This document shows, in pieces, positions 1 to 11,560 of a DNA stretch of 64,000 bases; positions within the stretch are counted from its first letter, which is position 1; each line of letters starts with the position of its first letter. The stretch covers positions 372,001 through 436,000 of the forward strand of contig JACKQL020000014.1 in the NCBI GenBank assembly GCA_018296165.2, written 5' to 3'. This DNA is from Termitomyces sp. T153. Its lineage: Eukaryota > Basidiomycota > Agaricomycetes > Agaricales > Lyophyllaceae. The position numbers and the translations under genes are program-made. The notes under the pieces are model-generated. The model had not been told where the DNA came from, did not search any database, and saw nothing but the letters and a program-made list of their open reading frames with translations.

Positions 1-705
1 CACCACCTTCCAGTAGTGGTCAACAGTAACAAGGAGTATAAGATGGAGGATATTCTGGATAGTCATTTATTCCAGCAATGGCTACAATACAAGGTGAAGT
101 GGAAGGACTACAGGATCAAGAACATCTGCTGGAACTGCAGGAGAACATACACATCTTGGGGCTCATCAAGGAGTTCTACAGGAAGCACCCAGATGCTCCA
201 CATGCTATACAAGGAATCTATCCTATTTCACTAGTGGACAGAGCAATCAGAGACTTTTTTACCCTGCATGTCAGGATGCCACATGCTAGAGGGGGGATGA
301 TGTCAGGGGACTTCCATTTCCAACTTCCATGACTTGTTCCAGCATCTCCAGACTTCCCATCTCCAACCTCTATAACTTATTCCAGCATCTCTGCAGCTTG
401 TTTAATGTTTTCAGGTCTTGTTTTAGAACTCCAGAAATCTCTGGAGACCTGTGGAACTTTCTATATTACCTCACCAATCATCTTCTTAGGGTTAGGACTA
501 GCTCTGGTCTTCTGTACAGCTGTTCCCATGCCTTTGCCACCCACTGATGCACTGCACCAAGCAGCAGGGATCCTTAGAGTTGTTCTCTTCAGATTCCTCT
601 CTGCTAGGTAATTAGTTACTGCTTGTATCTTTGTCTACTTGCTAATATACTTTGGATCCCACTCTGCTAGCTGCATGACTCACTGCCCTAGAGGTTTCCC
701 TTACA
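1..705 (+). mobile_element. 3' end of a chromodomain Ty3/gypsy retrotransposon
   Basis: The element enters from the left edge. Bases 15-130 read as the start of a chromodomain (VVNSNKEYKMEDILDS, then QYKVKWKDY). The rest of that domain and its helix continue in another frame at 78-290 (GLIKEFYRKHPDAPHAIQG), so the pol end carries a frameshift. A purine tract at 289-297 precedes an LTR at 301-705. The same order (chromodomain, purine tract, TGTCAGGGG) occurs in the complete element at 7328-13589, so this is a relative of it. CpG is absent. Family assignment rests on the chromodomain and purine-tract/LTR order; the 5' part lies outside the window. Confidence 0.8.
301..705 (+). repeat. 3' LTR of the chromodomain Ty3 element
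   Basis: The repeat starts TGTCAGGGGAC after the purine tract and ends CCCTTACA, the same termini as the LTRs at 7328-7768 and 13212-13589, while its middle differs from theirs. The five bases after it (ctact, 706-710) would be the target duplication, but the left flank is outside the window. It abuts gag sequence of another element, so it inserted there. Confidence 0.65.
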
Positions 706-710
706 CTACT

Positions 711-3666
711 TGACTGATGCCTATAGCCAGCTGGTCCTTGAGAATTACTATGCCTCATTCTATCCAGCCTCATCTGTGGAATACTATTCTCCCCATTACT
801 GGACCCTAGATCAGAACCAACCTTCTATACCCCTTCCATCAGTCAGGAGATACTACCAGGCTGGCACTGCCCCTTGTTGTATCCCACTGATGGGACCTAT
901 CCTCACATATACCCTAGAGGACTACCTGGTACACCAATAGCCACATAGGCACCCCCAGCTCCATCTAACTCAGCCTACCTTTCCCCAGTGCACTACTATG
1001 CCTACCCAAACCTCATTGCAATTCTGGTCCCTCTAGAACAGTCTGATAACTACTTCCTTTCTTGGCTCTGACTTTCTGCTCAAGTTCCACCTTCTCCAAG
1101 ACAACAATAAGTCAAAGCCTATGTCCAACAGCACAACAAAGTCCTCCATTCCCTCCACCTCTCTTCTGTGGAGTTTGCAAGGCATGCTTATGCCCTCCTC
1201 ATCAGTCTTGAGTACTACAATGTTTCTGGAACTCTGCATGTATAGGCAGACCACCTCCTTGACTTTCACAAATGTTACTGACAGGGCACCCTCCCTAAAA
1301 AACACACAAAGTACTCTGGGAATTGATGCCAACCTCTAAAATGAGCTTCATGCCCTAGTCAAAGACATCCACACAAGCCCAAACCCCTACTAACTTGAAG
1401 ACCTCAGCCTGCTCCTTCTATGAGCAATTAAAGGAATCCAAGTACAAAGCAAAGCCCTAGCCCCCATTTCCCACCAGCAGGAAGAGCTGAATGCCATGTC
1501 CAACATCTTAAGGTCCCTCAACCCTGCCAGAGAACTCTTTGACCAGCCCACCACTCACATCTTAGCTCTCTCCATACACTCCAGAGTAAACTCCATCCCC
1601 AGCACCTTCTGTATCTGGAATCAGCCCAACAAACCTGAGTCCTGTGCCCAAAAATCACCCCACCCCCTTTCCACCAATGACAACATTGTTTCCAACCACA
1701 CCCTCTCCTATATCAACAAGCCTGAGAACTCTAGCAAAGAATCTATTCCTTGCAACAGAGCTCTAGGACCTCTCTAGAACAGACCTCCTCACTTTGACCT
1801 CCATGTCCCCTATCAAAATGCCCTTCTGAACACAACTCAGCCCCACCAAAACACAGCTTGAAAGCTCATAGGTAGCCCTTGCCACCTCATATCTACAGAG
1901 CATTGCCTTTGATCACTATATGGCACTGCTTTAGTTTGACTCCAACAACACTATGCTCTCCCACTGGCTTGCTTTCATCTAGGAATTCTCTAGTAAGTTT
2001 AGAGTATTTGACACTGTAGTGGAAGTGGAAGAAAAGCTTTTTAATCTCTGGATATGCAACAACAAATACTTCACAATCTTCATTGTCTAGTATGAATGAG
2101 AGGCTTACAAAACTGGCTGGAACTACAATGCCCTCCAGTTTGCTCTCCACTGCATCATCCCCCAATGTATCAAGAACATATTCCACTTTGCACCCAAACA
2201 TACCATATATGATGGCTACAAGGCACTTGTTACATAAGTAAATCAAAACTACTAGGAAGACCAGAGCAAAAACACAGCACTCCAGACCATCTGGAATTCC
2301 TCTGGCAACACAAACTGGCAGGCTGGAGCAACCAACAGCAACCAACCCTCAGTTCCCACAGTCCTTGCCAACCCCATACCTCACTTCTCCCCCAGACAAG
2401 GACCCACCAATGCTAATTGATTCCCAGGACCCCACTCACCTGCCCAAATCAATACCACCAACCTCTACAATGCTCCAGACTTCCTAGACACTGGCTCCAA
2501 TAATTTCCAGGACCCCAACAATGCTCCAGACTCAGCTGAAGACCAGGAGGCCCTATGTACAAACAAAATTTGGAATAGGCTCTGGATTGATGTACCAGAG
2601 GAAACTCAGGAGAAACAATAGAAGGAGGGCATATGCATCTTATGTGATGGGCAAGGACATTTTATCAGTAGTTGCCCTCAATGCCAGGTGATGGAATGTG
2701 CCATATGGACCATCAATAGCAAAGACTGCAATTACCAGTTTATAGGAAATAAGTCAGTGGTTTCAGTTTCAAAAATGCACTAAATTGCAAATCAGACACC
2801 AATGTCTTCTCTGCCCCAGCCACATTCCTCTGCACAATGGTCTTTTCTCTAGACACCATTTCAGCACACCTTCCAAAACTCCCACAAACCTCAAAAATAA
2901 CTAAGAAAGAGAGAAAAGCACACCCTGGCCCCAGTCTCCCTTAAACACACCCCAAAGGTTTCTTCCTAACATCTTCCAGAATTAATAGAAAGGCCCAAGG
3001 TACCACAACCAACAACCCCAGTCTACTTCAGACCCTACTGCCACAACTCCAACACTCAATCCCATTGATCTAAAAACCCTTTACATCAAAATCATTGGCA
3101 CTGTCCCCTTTGCATGCATTTTACAAGATGGAATTCCTGCTTATTAGCTTCAAATTACTCCAGCCCTACTAGAAGAACACCTATGCACAGGGACTACCCT
3201 GCCAGAACCAAAAACAGAGGAACAGATCTTACACAAAGTAGTTCTCCCAGAATACCATGAATTTGCTAATATATTTTCTGAAGGAAGTGTCAAGGAACTC
3301 CTCCCACACCAATCTTATGATCACAAAATTGGTCTTGAAGAAGGCACCTCCTCCTCTTTTGACAAGATCTACAATATGTCAGAAATCAAACTTCAGACCC
3401 TCAAAGATTATCTTGACAACATGCTTGGAAAAGGTTTCATATGTCCCTCAATCTCTACTGCCAGAGCTCTGGTCCTGTTTTTCGAGAAGAAGGATAGTTC
3501 CTTTAGGCTCTGTGTTAATTACTGAGGACTCAACAAAGTCACAAAAAAGAACCAGTATCCTCTTCTCCTGATTGGGGATCTTGTTGACCACCTTAGCAGT
3601 GCCAAGATTTACACCAAAATAGACCTCTGCTCTGGCTACAACAATGTCTAGATTCCTCTGGAACAT
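711..3666 (+). pseudogene. Ty3/gypsy gag-to-RT fragment, plus-strand copy
   Basis: This is a broken polyprotein of the same family as the minus-strand element at 3667-20773: the reading from 716 (TDAYSQLVLENYY) has a clear match on the minus strand near 19,750. A CCHC zinc knuckle (CILCDGQGHFISSC) lies at about 2634-2680. Reverse transcriptase begins near 3230 and reaches FEKKDSSFRLCVNY and [11 protein letters not shown] by 3650. The protease active site seen in the other copy (LVDSGAT) is not found here. Many frames and stops occur, including an Arg-to-stop change in the RT motif at about 3524. The copy stops abruptly at the LTR at 3667; RNase H and integrase are missing. Confidence 0.8.
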
Positions 3667-4624
3667 TGTCAGGTTCTGCTGACTATGGGGGCTCAGGTTA
3701 ACTGGGTGAGTCCTTACTAGGCAGATGCAATGTCCTGCACTTATAATTTAGCACTCTGGTGTGGGTCAGACTTTGGATACTTGCAAGGGAAAGCTGGGGT
3801 GAGCAGTCCAAGCAAGTCTGAGATGGTCCAGAGAAGTCTAAGACTAGGTACAATAAGTGTTGGGTTCGGAGGGGCATCAAATACAAATCTATAAGCAAAT
3901 GTGTAGATTATGAGGCAAGCAGAAGCTTTGCAAGTGATGGAAGTGGAGCCAGAGTCTGATGGGGGGATCAATTAAGAGTGATGGATTCTGAGGCCAAGTG
4001 TAAGGCAAGGTCCAGAGTTAATGTATGGATGTTCAAGGAGTTATAGTGTATGTGCAGAGTTTGTAATAATATCATAGTTGAAAGAAACTTAGAAATGATA
4101 AAGGAAACAGAGACAGGCAAGGTGAGACAAAATCAAAACAAGATGTAACTGAAAAAAGGAATAGATTTGAGACTAGAGACTGAAATAGAGAGAAGGCTGG
4201 GAGACATAATAAAAAAGAAACACAAGACACAGGTAACTAAGTAAAGTAATATCAAGACTAGAGTAATGAATACTACTCTATAACTTATATACTAACTACT
4301 GAGGCCACTATGCAGGCTGTCCATGGGTTATTGTGATGTTTATAAGTTGGGGTGACAAATCAGTGACATATGCCAGCATCAGAAACAGTGGGGGGGAGGA
4401 TTCCAGAGGCTTAGGAGGGGGAAAGGGAGGTGCTGGGGTCTGTGGGAAACATATCAGAGTTGGCTATGTGGTTGTTAGGGTTTGCTGGAGAAGTGTTGGA
4501 GTTAGCCAGAGTGTGTGCCATGGGTCAAGAAAGGTCAGGAGAGTTGAGGGGGTATTGGGGGAGCTCTGAAAAAGTGAGGTGGCTTAAAAAAAAGGTTGAG
4601 GGGTTCTGAGAGTGAGTTGTGACA
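3667..4624 (-). repeat. 3' LTR of the minus-strand Ty3 element
   Basis: On the plus strand it runs from TGTCAGGTTCTGCTGAC to GTTGTGACA, matching the LTRs at 23921-25172 and 29506-30717 along its length after allowing for loss of CpG. A TATA-like stretch (plus strand cttatatact, about 4286) corresponds to that of the younger element. Length is 958 bp against 1212-1252 bp in the younger copies. Confidence 0.8.
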
Positions 4625-4840
4625 CCATTTCCCCTTCAGCATCAGGACTCTTGAGGCACAGAGCATGCGTTTGGGGACCTGCAGAGGCATGGGAATCAAA
4701 GCTCAAGCAATATTGATCAAACTACAGCAAGCAGTGGCATGGGGAGCAAAGTTAAAGCATGGCCACCATTTGTCAGAGGGTTTCTCCCAATCAATTAAAA
4801 AGAGTCAGATGTATCCTGGTGCTTTCTTAATTTTCTCCCA

Positions 4841-6487
4841 ATGTCATCCTCAGTGTCTTTGTTGTCATCAACTTTGGCATCTCCATCAGCCTCCCCTACC
4901 CCTCCACCATTGGAAATTAACTGTATCAAGGTGTGGGAGGAATATGAGAGGTATCAAGAAGAGTTTGACCATTGTTAGGACCAGAAAAAGGTGGATGTGA
5001 TGTACTATAGTTGTAAATGTGTGGGTTTTGCTACTTGATACATTGCTCACTCAAATTTGGTCAGAGCTATCTGCAGCAGTGGTGGCTCTATCTGGAACCT
5101 CTTCTTTTTTGAACTGAGGGTAGTACAAGTTGTTCTGGAGGTGTTACATATTGTACAGGTGAAGGTAACTCTAGAGAAGTTTGCAGAGGTGGTGGAATAA
5201 TTACAGGGTTCTCTGACTCTGGAATGGTGCTAGGCAGAGGCTCTGGTGAGTGGTAAGTAGACTTTTTACCCAGTCTTGGCTGATCCAGTTGCATAGTACA
5301 CCCTCTGTGCTTGGTGGGGAAAGTGGTGTTGCTTTGAAGTGCTAGTGCCAGAATCATGATAGAACATGTCAGTGTGCCTTTCATGTTGGTTGAGGCATGA
5401 GAAGTGCTCCATCTCATGAGCTGGCATGCTGCTTGTATTGCTGTGGAGCAGAATTGGAGTTGAGAGTGGGTGATGACATAGCTGGAGGAAGGGCAGAGGA
5501 GTAAGATATCAGGTTGGGAATCCAGAGTAGAGAGCAGGGGCAGCACAGAGTGTTTAACAATGAAGGTTAGACCTCTGTGGAGTGGGCAGAAGGAGGAGGC
5601 CCCTACAGCATGCAATAAGGATAAGCAGAGGGTATTTCCATTACTGGAGGCAGGGCCAGCAAGAGGGTTTGAGGCAAGAGCTCAATGGCAGGAGCCACTA
5701 AGCCCTCAACTGTACTCCCCTGGTTCTGGGGCTCTAGTGGGACAGTCTGTGGAAGTGCCCTGATCAGTCTCCAAGGCACTCCTGTATCATCAAATGGAGG
5801 GGCTGCAGGGGCTGCTAGCAACCCATGAGGATTGAAGAGGACCAGGACAAGATGCAAAGAGAGCAGAATGTGGCATGGAGGGATAGAAATGTGGTGCAGA
5901 GAGATCAAGAGATTGCTCTGCAGACAGTCACAGAGTGGTTATTAGAGGTGCAGGAGCTGTAGAAGCAACTGGGCTAGGGGGAGATGCAGGTAGAGCAGGA
6001 GGCAGGGGCAAGGCAGAGCACTTCTGAGGCTGGAGTGCCCTCTACAATGTTGGAGGTTGTGCAGAGGCAAGAGGAGTGGCTCACCAATGAGGTGGCCTTA
6101 GGGCAGAGAGGAGTTATGTGTAAGTTTCCCCTCCCCTCCCTCTTTTCTGCTCTGGCTCCACTGATATGTTCTGATAAACTTGATTTGCAAGCAGAGGATC
6201 CTTTTTGATGGGGCCTTAGCCATATTTGTGTCAATTTAAGATGGGCTGGCACAGATGCCAGGAGATTGCTCTGCAGAGTTAGGGCAGGGCATGAGTCAAA
6301 TGGGGAGGCTGTTGGCAGGTCACTGGCAGAGGAAATAGTGGAGCCCAAGTCCTGGTGAGAGTTGGCCACAGACATAGGGGAGCCTCTTCCAGAGTATCTG
6401 GAGACTCTGGCCATAGTCATGACTCAGATAGAGGTGGACCTGGTAGAGAGGGTAGCAGGGGCTGCTCTAGAGGAGAAGAAGGAGTAG
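4841..6487 (+). pseudogene. Opposite-strand reading frame inside the minus-strand Ty3 element (decayed copy)
   Basis: This stretch lies between chromodomain and 3' LTR and reads on the strand opposite to pol. It starts MSSSVSLLSST 217 bases inside the LTR edge. The younger element has MSSPSLPVVSP at the matching place, 213 bases inside. Later segments also match: LEAGPARGFEARAQ (about 5645) with LGAGPSKRPHGH, and ELATDIGEPLPEYLETLAIV (about 6350) with the C-terminal part of the younger frame. It has many stops. The product is unknown; the intact copy is coiled-coil-like. Conservation in both copies on the same strand is what supports a gene rather than chance. Confidence 0.5.
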
Positions 6488-6789
6488 AAGGGACCTCAGA
6501 CCTCATTTTCTTGTTCCTCCTACATTAGCACTGCCTGTTTTTATTTGTAATATCTTGTACTTGTAGAGTGTAGATAGTGCCTTGCAATGTGCTCATGTTG
6601 GTTCTTGTATTTTGGCTTGACTGATGGGAGACAAATGAATTTTCAGGTTTAAATGAGGAAATAATAGACTAAAAACATGCAGGGAGTTATTTGTGGGAGT
6701 TGAATCTCTAATAGATCCAGAGGTGGGGGTTGTGCCCACAAATGCCATTTGTGTTAACTAGTCCTGGGAGTCACAGAGCTTGGTGGAGT

Positions 6790-7322
6790 GTCATCAATGC
6801 AAGTCCTAGAGCTCAGTGAGGGCTCTGAAGAGGTTTCTATAGGGTTCTCAGGTATTGTCCTTGGGTCTGTAGCCCTTTTAATAGACTAGGTAGTAGGGTC
6901 AATAGCAGACAAGGCAGAAGTTGAGGATTTGGTTGACTTTGTAGTGGTACTTGTCCTTGACTTTGACAGGAGGTAGTTGACTGGAGCATTATTCAGAGAA
7001 AGGATCTGTAATATACCTTTTTAGAAGGCAGATGTGGAAGATGGGGTGGAGGCCCTTTGGCCCCAGAGATAAGTTGAGCTTGTAGGCATGTGTTGAGACC
7101 TTCCAGAGAATCTTGAAGGGACCAAGATGCTTATGATTAAATTTGATAGAGAGTTTCCAATTCTTGAGGTTATGTCAATTAAGCTATACCAGAGTACTGG
7201 GGGACTAGTTGGAGGTGAGGTCACATTAGATGTCAGCATATTTGGAGTAGGCTTGATTGGTGGTGTTGATTTTGTCCCAAAAGAACTAGTGGAGGGAGCA
7301 GAGGTCTTCTGCTATTTCATGA
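6790..7322 (-). pseudogene. Integrase C-terminus and chromodomain of the minus-strand Ty3 element
   Basis: The minus strand reads LGPFKIL (GPF-type integrase C-terminal module) near 7110, then HPIFHICLLKRY, then a chromodomain near 6990-6790 with KVNQIL, PYYLVY, KGYRPKDNT and EPYRNL. The two Trp codons expected before KGY and after NT are stops here. It continues the integrase at 13,595-14,450 across the inserted element. It is inactive. Confidence 0.75.
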
Positions 7323-7327
7323 GTGAC

Positions 7328-7768
7328 TGTCAGGAGACATCCCACTTGGTCCCCCTTCTCCTTCTCCAGTTCTTGTCAGATTTTTCCCACTATAGTTTTC
7401 CTTCATTCTCCTTCCTTTTTCCTATTTATTGGTCTTAGTTCCAGCCCTCAGGCTGCACTGATTTTCTATCAATAATTCAGACAAGTGTGGCCCCTTTGAT
7501 ACTGCCACTAGCTTATGTAACTGCTGACCAATTGCTGACACATCACTTTTGTCTTTTTTCTCTGTCATACTGTACAGTTGTTTCTCATGCTTCTGAAGCC
7601 TCTGAAGCATTACACCTGGCTTAGGGAATTCCAAGACTTGTTCTCTTTGAATTTTCCTTTGTCAAGTAAGCAATTATCTTAGTAGACACTATACAGTACT
7701 GAATAGACTTTGGATTTCTCTTTGCCACTTGTGTGATAGAGCCACAGCCTCCAGAGGTTGCCCTTACA
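7328..7768 (+). repeat. 5' LTR, 441 bp
   Basis: It begins TGTCAGGAGACATCCC and ends GCCCTTACA. It matches the solo LTR at 31210-31653 over its full length and the 3' LTR at 13212 except for a stretch of about 60 bases that the 3' LTR lacks. Confidence 0.92.
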
Positions 7769-8379
7769 GCAGAACAAGTCTCCAGATTTGGTCTAGAAGC
7801 CCCCTTTTTGATTACCTGAGCTTCTACTTGGTTCCTTAAAAAAGGTCTCTCCCCCACTGGTATCTTAGTACCTCTGTGCTCCTCCTATAACTCAGTTAAC
7901 CCCTCCAGCACCTCCCCCTGATGCTTCAAGCCCCCAGAACAATTTCTGAAGTCATTTGCTGTCTCTAGAGATATAAGTTCAACTGACTCAAGCCTCTCTT
8001 ACTTCCTACACTGCTAAACTCACTAGACTTTGTCAAACTACTGAAGTAGTGTCCCTTTCTCTTCAGGCCCTCCCTAGAACATCTCTCCCTCACTTTTACT
8101 CCCCCTCTTGGACTCCCTGCAGCTGCAGCAAGATTTTCTTCTTCACTTAGCTCAGAGGTTTCAGCACCCCACTCCAAACTTCCTTGCTCTGCACTTTCTG
8201 ATGTCTTTGATGGGGACTGTAGAGTTGAAGAAGGTTTCCTCCAGTCTTGTATCACCTATATCCAGCTGAGCAGTAAAGCCTTTACCTCTGATGCCTTGAA
8301 AATTGCTTAGGTTCTCTCTTATATAAAGGCTGGCTGAACTTCAATTTATGTACTGCATATCTTTTGATGCTCAGAAGGA

Positions 8380-8990
8380 GTTGAGAGTTTCTCTGGCTGA
8401 ATGGAGTTTAAGAAGGAGTTCTTAGCTGAGTTCTTCCTCCTTGACCCCACCAAAACTGCAGCTCTTTTTCTTTGAGACCAAACTCAGTATGGTCAAGGAA
8501 AGCAGTTCCTTGATGAATACATTGATTCTTTTTGTGCCTTAGTTGAACAGGTTGAATATCTGGATGGTCTGCAACTTTGCCTAACCTTTCATGATAAACT
8601 TCACCTCTTTCTTATGGATTGCATTGACAGTATGGCCAAGGGGTGCCCAGATGATAAGCATGTCAATACCTAGTACAAGGTGGCATGTGAGCAGTGGCAG
8701 CTCATGGAACTGCAACATGAGTTGTGGCAAATGCAATCCTCAACCGTTCCTTTCTCTTTTTGAAGGTTCACCCCCTGAGCTCCCCCTTCCACACCTGTGC
8801 TAGTGTCCCCATAAGCAGGTGGAGCTCCTCCCTACATTGCCCTCTTGCACTTCCTATCCCAAGAAGTCCCAGTGGATATTAATGCCTCCAGACAGCAGTC
8901 CTCTACTTCCCTATTGTGTTGATGCTGTAGGAAGGCCAGTCACCTTGCCTGCTACTGTCTCCAAGGACTAGAAGTCTGCTACCTGTCAGT
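8380..8990 (+). pseudogene. gag with CCHC zinc knuckle
   Basis: The frame reads EFKKEFLAEFFLLDP, then TQYGQGKQFLDEYIDSFCALVEQVEYLDG (8480-8575), the Ty3 gag capsid pattern in which a tyrosine/glycine-rich stretch is followed by a long helix. A knuckle of form CX2CX4HX4C (CCRKASHLACYC) lies at about 8920-8962, with one stop inside it. Gag would package the element RNA. Several stops (for example at 8467) show it is dead. Confidence 0.7.
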
Positions 8991-9435
8991 GTCAGAGCAA
9001 GAAGAGCTGCTCATCCAACTCCTTGCAGCCTGGAACACAACAGGAACCCCCTCTCCAGATGCACCTATAGCCGTCCACTCCAATGAAGTGGCTAATGTAT
9101 TGGAGAAGATTCCTATGGAGTCTGAGGATTTTTGAAAGGGCAATGGATAAACTGTATGCCCCTGTTGCCTTGTTCTAATTGTTTCACCTTGCTGTTTGTA
9201 GAATCAAATACATCTGTTGCCATTATCAATACTACACCCAAAATGATAAGCCCCTCCTCAGACATACAAACCCCCTCTCCAGCTAAAGTCTCTGCTGAAA
9301 GCACACCTCCTAGTCTACATCTCCAAATCCCTGCATAGGAACACTGTCTTTTCCATCATGACATTGTTGCTTTCACCCCTTTGACCAACTTCCTAAAGCT
9401 ACAGGTAGAAATTGAGATGACAGACATTCAGCAGA

Positions 9436-9977
9436 CCTGAAGTGTGGTTGCCCTGCTTGACAGTGAGGCAACAGGCCTCTTTCTCAACACAGAATATGTG
9501 CAACAACATCACATCACCACTTGCCCCCTAGCTCATCCTATCCCTGTGTACAATGTTGATGGCATGCTCAATAAAGCTGGCTCTATTTGCTTGGTGGTAG
9601 ACCTGGTCCTCCATTACAAAGAACACTCTGAGTGAGCTGCTTTTGCCATCACTAGTTTAGGAAAACAAGACATGATCTTGGGTTTTACCTGGCTATATGA
9701 GCACAACCTAGAGATTGATTTGACTAAGAGTGAGGTGAAGATGAGTTATTGCCCCTGTTACTGCACTACCTGTGTGGAAGAAGCCTATAAGGAGCAGAGA
9801 GCCAAGGTTCATAAGCATGCTGCTGTGTGTGCTTGTTGTGCTGGGCATCTCCCTTATGCTGACCTTGGCCTCCTGAGTCCCCCTCCTCTGGCATTCCCTC
9901 ATACAGAGGCTCTCTATGAGAATGTCCAAGGTGTTGAGTGTGAATCTCTAGAAGGAGAGAGAGGTGAAGGAGAATGA
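9436..9977 (+). pseudogene. Retropepsin-like protease and linker
   Basis: The frame has VVALLDSEATGLFLN, the aspartic protease DSGATGxF motif with Gly changed to Glu, then KQDMILGFTWLYEHNLEIDL (about 9662-9720), the conserved ILGxxWL helix of Ty3 proteases. A Cys-rich stretch (CPCYCTTC) follows, as in related fungal elements. The Gly-to-Glu change and the stop at about 9634 would abolish activity. Confidence 0.8.
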
Positions 9978-10159
9978 ACCAGTACTCTAGATGCAGAGTC
10001 TTCAGATGAAACCATAGAGGTGGGTAATAGGATCTATGCTACAACCCTCTGCCCTCCTCCTACATTGGCAGAGATTCAGGCCAGTTAGACTACTTCTCAA
10101 CATCTGGCTAAGGCATTTGCAGCAAATTCACGGCCTAAGCCTTTTTATAGCACCATTTC

Positions 10160-11560
10160 CAATCACTTCTATGACTTTGAGGATGTGTTCTCCAAGGCCT
10201 CCTTCAACTCACTTCCAGAGCACAAGCAGTGGAATCATGCAATTGAGCTGATACTAGATGCTGAGCCCTCCAGCTGCAAGGTCTATCCACTTGCACCCTA
10301 TGAGCAAGATGAGCTGGACACTTTCCTACAGGAGAATCTTAGCTCAGAACAAATATGACCCTCCAAGTCTCCAATGGCCTCCTCAGTCTTTTTTATTAAG
10401 AAAAAGGACAGGTCTCTTTGTCTGGTTCAGGATTATTGGGTCCTGAATGCAATGACAGTGAAGAACCACTATCCTGCTATCCTTTGCCACTCATCTTAGA
10501 ACTTATCAACAACCTTTGAGGTGCATGCTACTTTACCAAGTTGGATGTCCATTGGGGCTACAACAATGTACACATCAAAGAAGGGGATGAGTGGAAGGCA
10601 GCATTCCAAACTAATTGCAGACTCTTTAAACCTCTGGTGATGTTCTTTAGTCTTACTAATAGCCCAGCCACCTTCCAGACTATAATGAATGACATTGTCC
10701 ATGATCTAATTGTGGAAGGTGTTGTTTGCATATATCTTGACAATATTCTCATCTACACAAAAACTCTGGAGGAGCATTGCTAGGTCATATGCATTGTCTT
10801 GGAACACCTCCACTAACACCAGCTCTATTTAAAGCCTGAGAAGTGTGAATTTGAACAGACTAAGGTGGAGTACCTGGGTTTGATTATTTTGCAGGGAATA
10901 GCTGAGATGGACCCCATTAAGGTGGCAGGTGTAGCAGAGTGGCTTGAGCCAAGAAACAAGAAGGAAGTGCAGGCCTTTCTTGGGTTTGTCAATTTCTATT
11001 GAAGGTTCATACAGGATTTCTCCCACCATGTACATCCCTTCTTCAACCTCACAGTTAACAGTACAGCATAGTAGTGGGAGCTCCTATAGCAAGCTGCCTT
11101 TGATGCCCTCAAGCAAGCTGTGACCCTCAAGGCCTGTCCTCCTGTTTCTCAACAATGACTCTCTATTCTATGTAAAAGCAGATAGCTCAGACTTTGCTAC
11201 AGAGGCAGTCCTCTTCCACCAGTCAAAGAAGGATGGCAAATAGCATCTAGTAGCCTTCTACTTCAAAAGCTTTAATGCAGTGGAATGGAACTATGAAATC
11301 CATGACAAGGAGATGCTGGCAATTATTTGGTCCTTTGAAGAATAGCAGCATTTTCTTGAGAACATACAACATAAGTTTGAAGTCTGAACAGACCACAAGA
11401 ACTTGAAGTACTTCTGTTTTGCTAAGAAACTCAATCAACATCAGGCTTAGTGGTCTTTGTATCTGGCCAACTTTGACTTCTCACTGCACTACAAACCAGG
11501 ACAGAGCATGAGCAAACTAGATGCACTGTCTAAGCAGGCTGATCATGGCACAGAAGCAGG
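10160..11560 (+). pseudogene. Reverse transcriptase and RNase H
   Basis: The RT lead-in reads YDFEDVFSKASFNSLPEH (10170). Fingers/palm motifs follow after frame changes: [28 protein letters not shown] (10538), FSLTNSPATFQ (10650) and VCIYLDNILIY (10727), where the catalytic YLDD is YLDN. FLGFVNFY is at 10978. RNase H follows with AFYFKSFNAVEWNYEIHDKEML (11252-11320) and TDHKNLKYF (11391). The DD-to-DN change plus several stops make it inactive. Confidence 0.85.
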
